A stretch of 64,000 bases of DNA from assembly GCF_002277955.1 (NCBI RefSeq), contig NZ_CP018477.1, positions 3,927,206 through 3,991,205 on the forward strand, given 5' to 3'. The notes below the pieces were generated by a model, which made no database searches, was not told where the DNA came from, and worked only from the letters and a program-made list of their open reading frames with translations. The first letter of the stretch is position 1. Each line of letters begins with the position of its first letter. Source of the DNA: Thermogutta terrifontis. Its GTDB lineage: Bacteria > Planctomycetota > Planctomycetia > Pirellulales > Thermoguttaceae. Shown one piece after another: positions 17,996 through 26,266 of this stretch. The position numbers and the translations under genes were made by a program.

Positions 17996-18441
17996 TCGCG
18001 CCCCATCAAAGGCAGCTTCGCGTAACGCGACCATGCAAGGCACGTGGTCGCGGCTGTCGGCTGGTTAGTCAGGCAGTACCCACAGGAGTTCGACGCACGC
18101 CGCAGAAAGCGTCCCTCCAACAGGCTTGGGTTCCGCAGCGATCGAGCGTCCTGGTCGGTGCGAATCATGTGACGGACCGGAGGGCCCGGCTTAACCCGAA
18201 CCACGGCAATGGTAGAGGCAATTCATGAATGGCCCCTACACTGAATTCGGCCTTTGATGTCTCACGGATCTTTACGACAACCCGGGATGGGTCAGCCTCT
18301 ACGCCCGTTGCTGAAGCATGGCAGCAGCATTATCATAAACTGCCGGTCAATGATTACCGTAGGGCACATTAGGTCGAGCCAGCGATCCTCTGGGGCGCCG
18401 GTCAGTTTTGGCAGACTTTCATCCGGATGGAGGTGGAGTCG
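17996..18441 (+). other. Spacer holding one copy of the dispersed palindrome
   Basis: About 446 bases between the DUF1638 gene and the second UroD-family gene. I see no coding frame with a credible start. The only structure found is the palindromic element near 18226. I looked for a cobalamin riboswitch (suggested by the neighbours) and did not see its conserved core. Confidence 0.45.
18196..18250 (-). repeat. Dispersed palindromic element, copy A
   Basis: The core runs from GTAG at 18212 to CTAC at 18239 and is symmetric about 18225/18226, with ATTCATGAAT at the centre and two mismatched pairs. Outer arms CCGAA (18196-18200) and TTCGG (18246-18250) could extend the stem. Read on the minus strand it contains TTCATGAATTGCC followed by TCTACC, matching the other copies in the same orientation. 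Confidence 0.65.
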
Positions 18442-19467
18442 ATGAACGGCTATGAACGCGTTATGGCGATGATCGAGGGCCGGGAAGTCGATCATTTGCC
18501 TCTCATGCCCATCACGATGATGTTTGCCGCGGACCAGATTGGCGTTCCCTACGGTCAGTATGTGCGAGATTATCGCATTCTTGTCGAAGCCCAGTTGCGC
18601 ACGGCCGAGAAGTATGGCTTTGACTACGTTTCGTGCATTTCCGACCCTGCTCGGGAAGCTGCCGATTGCGGAGCCATCGTCCAGTACTTCGAAGACCAAC
18701 CTCCCGCTCTTGTGGAAGATAAAGCGCTTCTCGCCGATAAGTCGAAGCTCAAGGACCTCAAGGTGCCCGATCCCTATGGCGGTGGAAGAATGGAAGATCG
18801 GGTTCGGGCGGCCGAACTGTTTCGCAAGAAAGTGGGTGGTGAATTGCTTATTGAGGGCTGGATTGAGGGGCCCTGTGCCGAAGCGGCCGATTTACGCGGT
18901 ATCAACACGCTGATGCTCGACTTCTACGACGATCCGGTTTTTGTGCGGGATCTGTTCGACTTTATCCTCGAAATGGAACTCGCCTTTGCGCGAGCACAAA
19001 TTGAGGCAGGAGTCGATATTATCGGTATTGGCGATGCAGCAGCTTCCCTCATCGGCCCCCGGTTTTATAACGAGTTCGTCTGGCCATACGAGAAAAAAAT
19101 GGTAGACGCCATTCACGAGATGGGATGCAAAGTCCGTCTCCATATCTGCGGAAATACCAACAAAATTCTGGAAGGAATGGGACGGCTGGGATGCGACATT
19201 GTGGACCTCGACTTTCTTGTGCCCATGCGTACCGGCCGGGAAGCCATGGGTCCCGACCAGGTCTTGCTGGGAAATATCGACCCGGTCAAGGTCCTGCGAA
19301 ACGGGACGCCAGAGCTCGTACAGGAAAAGCTCGCCGAGTGCCACCAGGCGGCGGGCTCCCGGTATATTGTGGGCGCCGGTTGTGAAGTCCCGCGTGGAAC
19401 TCCCGATGAAAACCTGTTCGCAATGCGGGATTACGCGTGGGGGCACGTGGCCGTTCCATCTTCATAG
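18442..19467 (+). CDS. Second UroD/MtaA-family methyltransferase
   Basis: 341 residues. GGAGGTGGAG stands just before the ATG at 18442, so this start is preferred over the ATG at 18427. The zinc site of MtaA/MtbA-type methylcobamide:coenzyme methyltransferases is clear: RLHICGNT (His-x-Cys) and GAGCEVPRGTP (Cys). ERVMAMIEGREVDHLPLMP at the N-terminus is the usual family opening. It shares only the family fold with the UroD-type gene at 15964, so the two probably have different substrates. In the absence of coenzyme M biology here, a folate- or corrinoid-linked demethylation role is a reasonable guess. Confidence 0.85.
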   Translation: MNGYERVMAMIEGREVDHLPLMPITMMFAADQIGVPYGQYVRDYRILVEAQLRTAEKYGFDYVSCISDPAREAADCGAIVQYFEDQPPALVEDKALLADKSKLKDLKVPDPYGGGRMEDRVRAAELFRKKVGGELLIEGWIEGPCAEAADLRGINTLMLDFYDDPVFVRDLFDFILEMELAFARAQIEAGVDIIGIGDAAASLIGPRFYNEFVWPYEKKMVDAIHEMGCKVRLHICGNTNKILEGMGRLGCDIVDLDFLVPMRTGREAMGPDQVLLGNIDPVKVLRNGTPELVQEKLAECHQAAGSRYIVGAGCEVPRGTPDENLFAMRDYAWGHVAVPSS

Positions 19468-19571
19468 GGTTATGAAACTTGACTGCTACTTTGACTAACC
19501 CCGGAATTGCCGACCCTCATCAACCTGATTTGGCCATTGTGTCGAGCTGATGGTTTTACAGGAGTATACCC

Positions 19572-20765
19572 ATGCTGAAAACGTGGACCTTCCATTTGCC
19601 AACGCTTGTCCGGTTTGGACCCGGGATGATTCGCAAATTGGGAGAATTTGCCCAAGAATTTGGCTGGAACGCCCTGCTGGTGGGGTACAAGGACCAGAAG
19701 GGAATGGAAGACGTCTACCAGCGGGCTCAGAGGTCTTTACGCCAGGCCCGGATGCACGTTTTTTCCTTCTTTGAAGTGGGACCCGAGCCGGAGGCAGATC
19801 TAGTCCCCCGAGGCGTGGAGCTTTACAAGAAAAACCGCTGCGAGGTGGTCATTGGTCTGGGCGGAGGAAGTGTGCTCGACGTCGCCAAAGCGATTGCCGC
19901 ACTGATCAAAATGGAGGGCGAACCCTGGGATTTCGCCAACGCGAACGAGGGTCACCGCCGGATTACCGAGTCGGTTCCGATGATTGCTGTGCCCACCACC
20001 GCAGGAACCGGAAGTGAAGTGACAGCGATCTCCGTTCTCACTTTCCGTGGAAAGGGTTCCTTCCCTGATTCGCCGCTGAAGGCAGGGCTGGTGGGAGAAG
20101 GCCTCCACCCCAAGATCGCGCTCGTGGATCCTGAACTGACTCTGGGCAAACCGGCCAATGTCACAGCGGCATGTGCAGCCGATGCACTTCTTCAAGCGAT
20201 CGAGGCCTGCTTAAGCCGGATGGCTAACCCATTTTCCACCGTGCTGGCTGGACACACCGCGTGCCTGGTTTTTCGAAGTCTCAAGAAGGCAATTGCCGAA
20301 CCGCAAGACATCAATGCCCGGGCAGATCTGGCGCTGGCGGCCTGCATGTCCGGAACAGCCTACGATACCACCGGACTGACAATTGGACACGCTCTGGCCC
20401 AGGCGCTGGGAGCGGTTTTCAACATTCCCCACGGTCTGGCGGTAGCCATCGCGGGGCCAGTTGCGCTACGCTTTTTGCAGCAGGCCTGTCCGGGCCCCCT
20501 CGCTGAGCTGGGACGTCAGTGCCACATTCTGGCGGAGGCTCCTGAACAACAGGCGGCTATGTTCCTCGATGCATTGGAGAACCTGTTTCGCGATGTGGGG
20601 TTGCCCGATAAACTGACCGTTCCTCCCAGTGCTCCCGGGAACTACCTGGATCGGCTGGTTCGCCATGCTCTTGAGGCGACCCCCGAAGCCTGCACGCTCA
20701 CTCCAGTCAAAGTGGATGAAAACGTCCTCCGCGAATTGTTTCAAAAGGTGCTGACCACAGGGTGA
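19572..20765 (+). CDS. Iron-type alcohol dehydrogenase family protein with altered metal site
   Basis: 397 residues with AGGAG before the ATG. The NAD(P)-binding part has the family motif GLGGGSVLDVAKA (from about residue 95) and PTTAGTGSEVT. By comparison with FucO, the metal ligands would be D204, Q208 (His in FucO), H273 and H287, and the catalytic-region His is Q277. So one ligand His and one active-site His are both Gln. The metal may be zinc, as in glycerol dehydrogenase, or catalysis may differ. Position after the methyltransferase cluster suggests it oxidises an aldehyde or alcohol product, but no substrate is evident. Confidence 0.85.
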   Translation: MLKTWTFHLPTLVRFGPGMIRKLGEFAQEFGWNALLVGYKDQKGMEDVYQRAQRSLRQARMHVFSFFEVGPEPEADLVPRGVELYKKNRCEVVIGLGGGSVLDVAKAIAALIKMEGEPWDFANANEGHRRITESVPMIAVPTTAGTGSEVTAISVLTFRGKGSFPDSPLKAGLVGEGLHPKIALVDPELTLGKPANVTAACAADALLQAIEACLSRMANPFSTVLAGHTACLVFRSLKKAIAEPQDINARADLALAACMSGTAYDTTGLTIGHALAQALGAVFNIPHGLAVAIAGPVALRFLQQACPGPLAELGRQCHILAEAPEQQAAMFLDALENLFRDVGLPDKLTVPPSAPGNYLDRLVRHALEATPEACTLTPVKVDENVLRELFQKVLTTG

Positions 20766-20829
20766 CACAATCACCCGTTCACAAGCACCTCGTTTCTGAA
20801 TCCGCCCTTTGCGAAACGGTGCGGGCTTC

Positions 20830-21492
20830 TTACTCGTCGCCCATTTGGAGAAACTCTTCGATGAGCGTGACAAATTCTCCCAGGATAAGACACGTAGCAC
20901 CCCAAATTCGATGAGGGCCGAAGGAAAAATGCGGCGCTTCGTAGGGCTGACCGCGATACTCTCGTCGATGAGACCCAAAATGAGCTGGGTCAAGCAGATG
21001 CGCAAGGGGCACCTCTAAAAGTTCCTCGACTTCGCTGGAAGAGGGGCACATGGAAGGGCGTGAATTGGTGACGGCCACCCAGGGATCGACCCGAAAGCCG
21101 CTACGTTCGATGTAGATCGTGGACAGTTGCCCAAGGATGCGGGGCTGAAAGTTTTCAACGCCCAGCTCTTCGCAAAACTCACGAACGGCGGCCTGACAGG
21201 AAGTCTCCCCTGGTTCCAGAGCGCCGCCCGGCAAACTGATTTGGCCCCCATGATCGGGCAGATCGCGTCTCCGCAACGTCAGCGGCAGCCACCACTGCGA
21301 CTGATGCCAGTACAGCAAGATAAGAACCGCCGCAGGCCGAGCGTCTGCCGGGATTCTTGAATAGTCGCGTCCCAGGGGCGGCCGTGGTGCGAACTTGGTC
21401 CCCATCATAGGTCCCGGCAGAGGTTGCCGCAGACGATTCTCGAGCCATGGGATGAGTCTCAAGGAATGAGTCTCTCCGAAGATCGCGGCCAT
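20830..21492 (-). CDS. Nudix hydrolase, CoA pyrophosphatase type
   Basis: 220 residues from the ATG at 21492. The Nudix box is complete: GGALEPGETSCQAAVREF followed by CEELG. The lead-in LRRRDLPDHGGQISLPGG resembles the UPF0035 signature of NudL/NUDT7 enzymes that split coenzyme A into phosphopantetheine and 3',5'-ADP. N-terminal LIPWLENRLRQPLPG also fits those proteins. An in-frame TTG at 21603, with GAGAAG just before it, would add 37 residues without family resemblance, so the start is uncertain. It lies downstream of the NagB-like gene on the same strand. Confidence 0.85.
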   Translation of the reverse strand: MAAIFGETHSLRLIPWLENRLRQPLPGPMMGTKFAPRPPLGRDYSRIPADARPAAVLILLYWHQSQWWLPLTLRRRDLPDHGGQISLPGGALEPGETSCQAAVREFCEELGVENFQPRILGQLSTIYIERSGFRVDPWVAVTNSRPSMCPSSSEVEELLEVPLAHLLDPAHFGSHRREYRGQPYEAPHFSFGPHRIWGATCLILGEFVTLIEEFLQMGDE

Positions 21493-21667
21493 AGGCGGAA
21501 ACGAATATGGCTTTGGCGTCCTAACATCGGGTAACGGGTGGATCCCGCCCGAGCTGACCAACTCAAACGGGCGGATATTCTTCCTGATGATTTCACCTGA
21601 CAATTCTTCTCAGTCTGTTGCTGCCAGCCAACCATGTACCCGGATGGTGGGATGGATCGCCGATTCG

Positions 21668-22603
21668 CTAATGCATTTCCGTTTTCACCTCGGACAAGGC
21701 CGGGCGATAGAAGTTGAACTGCACGTTGGGATGCTCCGCCAGAAGCGACATCGGTACCGCTGAATCGGCAATTCCCTTGGAAATCATGAGTGTCGTCAGT
21801 CGCATCCCAAACGGATTGTCGTGCATTCCGGCATGCCAGATAGAAACTTTCTCTGCCTTCCAGGTCTCCACGGGACCCACTGTGGCGGCCTTCGTGGGCA
21901 CAAGGTGGACCTGTCCACCGCCAGAAGTGCGAGCATTCTGCATGATCGTCGCCGGGTGCAGGTCGGTGATCCGCGTCTTGAGTTTGCGGTATTCGGCAGG
22001 GGGAGGTGGCTCGTCCTTCCATTTTCCCTGCCGCCTGGGCGGATCATTGAACGCCCAGTGCTTGATGTCGCCCTGACCACCCTGCATGACGACGCAGCGG
22101 ATCTCGTCGAAACTTCGCGAATAGGCATCGAGGTCACCGATTGGAAAACGAATGTGATCCTTCGGCATCCTCAATTTGGGGTTGATGCGATTAAAACACA
22201 GTTCCATATCCGCCCGAGCAAAGCTCAACGGATGATCCATCGGCACCGGCTGGCCAGTCATCTCATCAACCCATTCGTCCATACCCCAGAAGTGGCCCTC
22301 GCGGACATCCAGTCCCAACTCATTCACCAGCCGGGCCACCAGCGGCAGTTGCTCCGTGGGGCCTATCGGACCGCAGATCCCACAAGGGTTATCTGCCGTG
22401 GATTGCCGCCAGGCATTGATGTACTCGAGAGCTTCCGCCAGATAGAACTCTTCCAACGTGTCGTACATAACGATCTTAAATCCTGGCCGGGCAAGTTTTT
22501 CTATCTGGCGTACGGTGAGTTTGGCGGCATCCTGCAGCAATTCCGGGTCCAAAGTCGTGTAGTCCCACCAATCTTTGGCAAGTTTGCTCAACGGCCGGGC
22601 CAT
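21668..22603 (-). CDS. NagB-like sugar-phosphate isomerase/deaminase homologue, divergent active site
   Basis: 311 residues. The fold of glucosamine-6-phosphate deaminase is recognisable from [24 protein letters not shown] (D109, equal to NagB D72) and [19 protein letters not shown]. In NagB the last motif is G-x-G-x-D-G-H-I-A-F-N-E-P. Here the ring-opening His is kept (H182), the partner Asp is Ile with an Asp one residue earlier, and Glu is Asp (D187). The reaction could be isomerisation of another sugar phosphate. The minus-strand frame is preferred over the long plus-strand frame 21821-22774, which has no motifs. Confidence 0.78.
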   Translation of the reverse strand: MARPLSKLAKDWWDYTTLDPELLQDAAKLTVRQIEKLARPGFKIVMYDTLEEFYLAEALEYINAWRQSTADNPCGICGPIGPTEQLPLVARLVNELGLDVREGHFWGMDEWVDEMTGQPVPMDHPLSFARADMELCFNRINPKLRMPKDHIRFPIGDLDAYSRSFDEIRCVVMQGGQGDIKHWAFNDPPRRQGKWKDEPPPPAEYRKLKTRITDLHPATIMQNARTSGGGQVHLVPTKAATVGPVETWKAEKVSIWHAGMHDNPFGMRLTTLMISKGIADSAVPMSLLAEHPNVQFNFYRPALSEVKTEMH

Positions 22604-23134
22604 GGCATGTTCCTTTCACCCAGAGCATCCCCGCTGTTTAGTACCGTCCGGATTTTGGCCTCATTATCAGAAAAAATTCGACGCAGTCAATCTCAACCAC
22701 GGCTGATCCACACCCCATTTTGCATGGATCTGAGAGAACGGCAACGGCTCGACGCCTCGTTGGGCAATTCATGAGTCCCCCAATGTCTTTACGGGAATTG
22801 AACTTGGCAGACAAAGATCGGTCCGCCAATTGGATTGTCCAAGGTCGCAAGATGCACTTGATACGCAGGTCGCTCCGACTTGACTCACACTTCCGCGGAA
22901 GGTCTCGGTGAGGCTTGGGTTCGATCCCGACAACAGAGCAGAAGTGGGGACGACTCAGCAACCCGCGGAGTTCGCAGGACGTCGGTGGCAAGTCTTTTCA
23001 TGTATGTGGCCGGGTGTACGATAGGGTTGTATCCATCGCTTTACAGTTGCAGGAAGTCTCATACCGGAGTAGAGAATGGCTTAGCGACTCCACGTCTGAC
23101 ACCGGCAATCCTGGCGTGACCAAATATATTCATT
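22604..23134 (+). other. Spacer between divergent NagB-like and truB genes
   Basis: About 530 bases that should carry the promoters of both divergent genes. No coding frame with a credible start is seen. One copy of the dispersed palindrome lies at 22760-22783. No strong promoter consensus was recognised. Confidence 0.45.
22760..22783 (-). repeat. Dispersed palindromic element, copy E
   Basis: TTGGG and CCCAA arms are symmetric about 22771/22772 with ATTCATGAGT between them. On the minus strand it reads CTCATGAATTGCCCAACG, matching the family consensus through GCCC and then diverging. Confidence 0.55.
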
Positions 23135-24043
23135 ATGACGATCGATTCGACCGCAATGACCACACAAGAGATTGGCGGAATTCTTTCGCTCAATAAACCG
23201 AAAGGGATCACGTCTCGCGACGCCGTTAATATGGTCCAGCGCTGGGCGAGGGGACTTCGCGTTGGTCACGCAGGAACCCTCGATCCCCTGGCGACGGGCG
23301 TGCTCGTCGTCTGTGTGGGACGCGCCACCCGGCTTATTTCGCTCATCCAGGAACTACCAAAGGTATACCGAGCCACCTTCTTGCTCGGTAGGAGCAGCCC
23401 GACCGACGACGTCGAAGGCGAGGTCACCATCCACGAAGGCGCGGTACAGCCAGCCCTCCAGGAAATTGAAGCCATTTTGCCGAGGTTTACAGGGACAATT
23501 CTGCAACGGCCCCCGGTCTATTCTGCCGTGAAAATCCAAGGGCGGCGTGGCTACGAATGGGCCCGGCAAGGCACGCCGCAACTTCCCCCACCTCGTCCGG
23601 TGAATGTTCACGAACTGAAGATTCTCCGGTATGAATATCCGGAACTCGAGATGGAAATCCGTTGCGGCTCGGGCACATATGTGCGGTCGCTGGGCCGTGA
23701 TCTTGCCGAAAGCCTTGGCACGCGGGCTGTCATGTCCGAGTTGACACGCCTGGCCGTCGGCCACTTCACGCTGGAAAATGCTGTGGACCCGAGGACACTG
23801 GATGAACGGCGATGGCAGGAATATCTGCTCCCACCGCGTGTGGTGACGCAACATCTTCCGCACGTTCAACTCGATGACAGGTCGCTCCGCAGTCTTTTGC
23901 ATGGCCAGTGGCCCAGGTGCGAGGCACGGCTTGACCCTGGCCAGAAGGTGGCGGTTGTCGATCAATGCGATAACCTCTTGGCGGTGGTGGAAGTGCAGAA
24001 AGGAAGCCGTCTGAAACCACTGGTCAATCTCGCAGCCCGGTAA
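23135..24043 (+). CDS. truB: tRNA pseudouridine-55 synthase TruB
   Basis: 302 residues. TruB isomerises U55 in the T-loop of elongator tRNAs. The catalytic Asp is in VGHAGTLDPLATG (D50). LNKPKGITSRDAV at the N-terminus, PPVYSAVKIQGRRGYEWAR and GTYVRSLGRDLAE are the other family blocks. The usual PUA-like end is short. The ATG at 23135 has no obvious ribosome-binding site; the ATG at 23156 is a possible alternative. It stands alone rather than with rbfA or infB, the common order in other bacteria. Confidence 0.94.
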   Translation: MTIDSTAMTTQEIGGILSLNKPKGITSRDAVNMVQRWARGLRVGHAGTLDPLATGVLVVCVGRATRLISLIQELPKVYRATFLLGRSSPTDDVEGEVTIHEGAVQPALQEIEAILPRFTGTILQRPPVYSAVKIQGRRGYEWARQGTPQLPPPRPVNVHELKILRYEYPELEMEIRCGSGTYVRSLGRDLAESLGTRAVMSELTRLAVGHFTLENAVDPRTLDERRWQEYLLPPRVVTQHLPHVQLDDRSLRSLLHGQWPRCEARLDPGQKVAVVDQCDNLLAVVEVQKGSRLKPLVNLAAR

Positions 24044-24120
24044 ACTGACGCACAAATTAATCGGCCTGACGCCCCCACTGAGCCATCCCCGCCTTTGCAA
24101 CAGCCTGTGACATGCCACAA

Positions 24121-24172
24121 GCGCAAAGCGTTGTAGGGGCAGTTCATGAATTGTCCCGATGACACTTTGCGC
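24121..24172 (-). repeat. Dispersed palindromic element, copy B, with long outer arms
   Basis: The core centres on TTCATGAA (24143-24150). Outer arms GCGCAAAG (24121-24128) and CTTTGCGC (24165-24172) are a perfect 8-base inverted repeat about exactly the same centre, so the whole 52 bases form one interrupted palindrome. Minus-strand reading: TTCATGAACTGCCCCTACA. Confidence 0.75.
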
Positions 24173-24557
24173 CGGCGACATCTCATAGCTCTTATAAAAG
24201 TATGGGAATGGTTCAGCCTAATAAGCCCTTGCAAAGGAATCGTACGGAAGTTCCTTCATCCCCCGTTCGCCCTTATGTCAGGCGTAACCCTTGGGACACC
24301 CACCAGGTTGCCGGGCGTATCAGCCGTGCGAACACGGCGGAGCCTGGTTGCCATGTGCCCCAGGCTACTACCCAATATGGCATCAAACCTGGCGAGCTTT
24401 TCTTGCGTGCCCGGCTCATTTTCAGTCATGCCACGGCCGCAATTCTCGGTCGCTTGGAGGACGCGGCGGGGACTCCAACTGTTCGTAGCGGGCCCGAAGT
24501 AGCCCCAATTTGGCACCGCAACACCCTTTCTTTGGTAAAGGCTGTCTCGAAGGTCGG

Positions 24558-24587
24558 TTGATTCTGCCTGGAAATTTGTCGTAAACT
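24558..24587 (+). promoter_or_regulatory. Possible sigma-70 promoter for htrA
   Basis: TTGATT (24558-24563) and TAAACT (24582-24587) with an 18-base spacer lie 63 bases before the htrA start. The match is moderate and was found by eye. Confidence 0.3.
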
Positions 24588-24650
24588 TGCACAATGGAGG
24601 TGGTCTCCACGATCAAACGAAAAATCAGCATAGGCTGAGGAGCTCTCATC

Positions 24651-26192
24651 ATGATTAGCGATGGCCGAAACAGTAAACGTGAGTGCGTTGCCAGCGGCAA
24701 GCGGTTGTCCCGGAGCGCACTTGGGGTGCGGGTTTTGGTGGTGCTCGTGCTGTGCGCGGCGCTTGGGGGGACAATCACGCGGGCTGAAGACGACGAAGCG
24801 GAGGCCATTCAGCAGGCCAGGAAACTGTCTCTTGCCTTTCGTTTGGCGGCAAAGAAAGTTCTGCCGACCGTGGTGACGATTCGCACGGCAACGTCACGGG
24901 AGTCGCGGCCCCGACGGCCAATTCCCGGGTTGCCTTGGGGAGATAACGATTCCAACCCTGACGAGCCCGGCTTTCAATTCGACATCCCCCGGAATCCGGA
25001 TATGGGGCTGGGCGCCGGCGTGATTATCGATCCGCGGGGGGTGATTGTCACAAACCGGCACGTTATCGAAGGTGGAGACGTTGTTACGGTTCGTCTGTTC
25101 GACGGGCGGGAGTTGCCGGTGATCGACAAGAAAACAGATGAGCTGAGCGATTTGGCTGTCTTGCGAGTTGAGACGACCGAGCCGCTTCCGGCTGCTCAAT
25201 TGGGGGATTCAGATCGGCTCGATATCGGAGAATGGGTCCTGGCGGTGGGCAACCCCTTTGAACTGGAAGGGACGGTCAGCGCCGGGATCGTGAGTGCCAA
25301 AGGGCGAAGCCTGCGGTCCATCGGTCGTGTGCGGTTCATCCAGACCGACGCCGCCATCAATCCCGGGAACTCCGGCGGCCCCTTGGTTAATCTGGATGGC
25401 GAAGTGGTGGGCATCAATACCGCCATTTTTTCCCGGAGTGGTGGTTACCAGGGAGTTGGATTTGCGATCCCAATCAACTTGGTGAAATGGGTCAGTTCGG
25501 AACTTTTGGCTCACGGGAGGGTTCGCCGCGCGTACTTGGGCGTAACTCTCGACGAAGTTCTCCTACCCCGGCCTGCTCAGACTGGAAGCAGCGGGAGGAG
25601 TGGCACGGGACCCAGCGCTGTCGTTATCCGGCAGGTGCTTCCGGATGCCCCCGCAGACAAAGCGGGACTCAAACGCAACGATATTGTGATGGAATTCGAT
25701 GGTTATCCCGTGACCGATGTTCCGACGCTTCAGGAACTCGTGGAACGAGCGGCCATCGACCAGAAACACAAGATTCGCGTACTTCGCGATGGCGCACCGA
25801 TCGAGCTCGAGGTCACTGTGGAGGAATCTCCCTCGGAACAGGAATTGGCCCAGCGCCTTAAACAACGTGCTTCAGGAGATTCTCCTGAAGCGAATCGGCG
25901 ACGGATGTATGATCGGGACCTTGGGCTTATCCTGATGGATTTTGACCCTGATATCGGCCAGGCCACAGGGGTTCGTGTCACAGAAGGCGTTGTGGTCGTC
26001 CATGCGGATCCGGGCAAACCGGGCGAGAAATGCGGCCTGAGGACAGGAATGGTTATTGTGCAGATGGAGGACCAGCCGATCAGCAACCTGGATGACTGGC
26101 AGAAGGCACTGAAAAAAGGCAATCTTGAAAAAGGCATTAAATTAGAAGTAGCCAGCCGCATTGGGAGACAAATCATTGTCCTGAAAAAATAA
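24651..26192 (+). CDS. HtrA/Deg-type periplasmic serine protease
   Basis: 513 residues; TGAGGAG lies about 8 bases before the ATG. A basic N-terminus and a hydrophobic stretch (about 25-40) form a signal peptide or anchor ending near TRAEDD. The trypsin-like domain has the full triad: H137 in TNRHVIEG, D167 in LSDLAVL and S241 in NPGNSGGP. Two PDZ domains follow, the first around 295-385 and the second at about 415-513. A loop rich in R, P and D (about 84-110) precedes the first barrel. It degrades or refolds damaged envelope proteins. Downstream cdsA is 74 bases away on the same strand. Confidence 0.93.
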   Translation: MISDGRNSKRECVASGKRLSRSALGVRVLVVLVLCAALGGTITRAEDDEAEAIQQARKLSLAFRLAAKKVLPTVVTIRTATSRESRPRRPIPGLPWGDNDSNPDEPGFQFDIPRNPDMGLGAGVIIDPRGVIVTNRHVIEGGDVVTVRLFDGRELPVIDKKTDELSDLAVLRVETTEPLPAAQLGDSDRLDIGEWVLAVGNPFELEGTVSAGIVSAKGRSLRSIGRVRFIQTDAAINPGNSGGPLVNLDGEVVGINTAIFSRSGGYQGVGFAIPINLVKWVSSELLAHGRVRRAYLGVTLDEVLLPRPAQTGSSGRSGTGPSAVVIRQVLPDAPADKAGLKRNDIVMEFDGYPVTDVPTLQELVERAAIDQKHKIRVLRDGAPIELEVTVEESPSEQELAQRLKQRASGDSPEANRRRMYDRDLGLILMDFDPDIGQATGVRVTEGVVVVHADPGKPGEKCGLRTGMVIVQMEDQPISNLDDWQKALKKGNLEKGIKLEVASRIGRQIIVLKK

Positions 26193-26266
26193 CGTTTTCC
26201 GGGAAGAGGCGGAGGGATTGAACTCGCGCGGGTGTTCTTTTCAGCCTCGCTGAGGTGTTGCTGTCC

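Larger units (their letters stand above)
24044..24650 (+). other. Long spacer before htrA
   Basis: About 607 bases. It holds dispersed palindrome copy B at its start and a possible promoter near its end. Frames here lack starts with ribosome-binding sites and family resemblance. No RNA gene is recognised. Confidence 0.45.

Noticed and set aside
17996-18441. Possible cobalamin riboswitch upstream of the second MtaA-like gene
   Set aside because: The neighbours made it plausible, but no B12-box-like core or paired arms of the right kind were found; the only structure is the dispersed palindrome.
21821-22774. 317-residue plus-strand frame opposite the NagB-like gene
   Set aside because: The minus-strand gene has the sugar-isomerase motifs and a normal start; this frame is its complement and has no family features.
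23354-24181. 275-residue minus-strand frame across truB
   Set aside because: truB is certain from its catalytic motifs; the antisense frame is Arg/Pro/His-rich and featureless.
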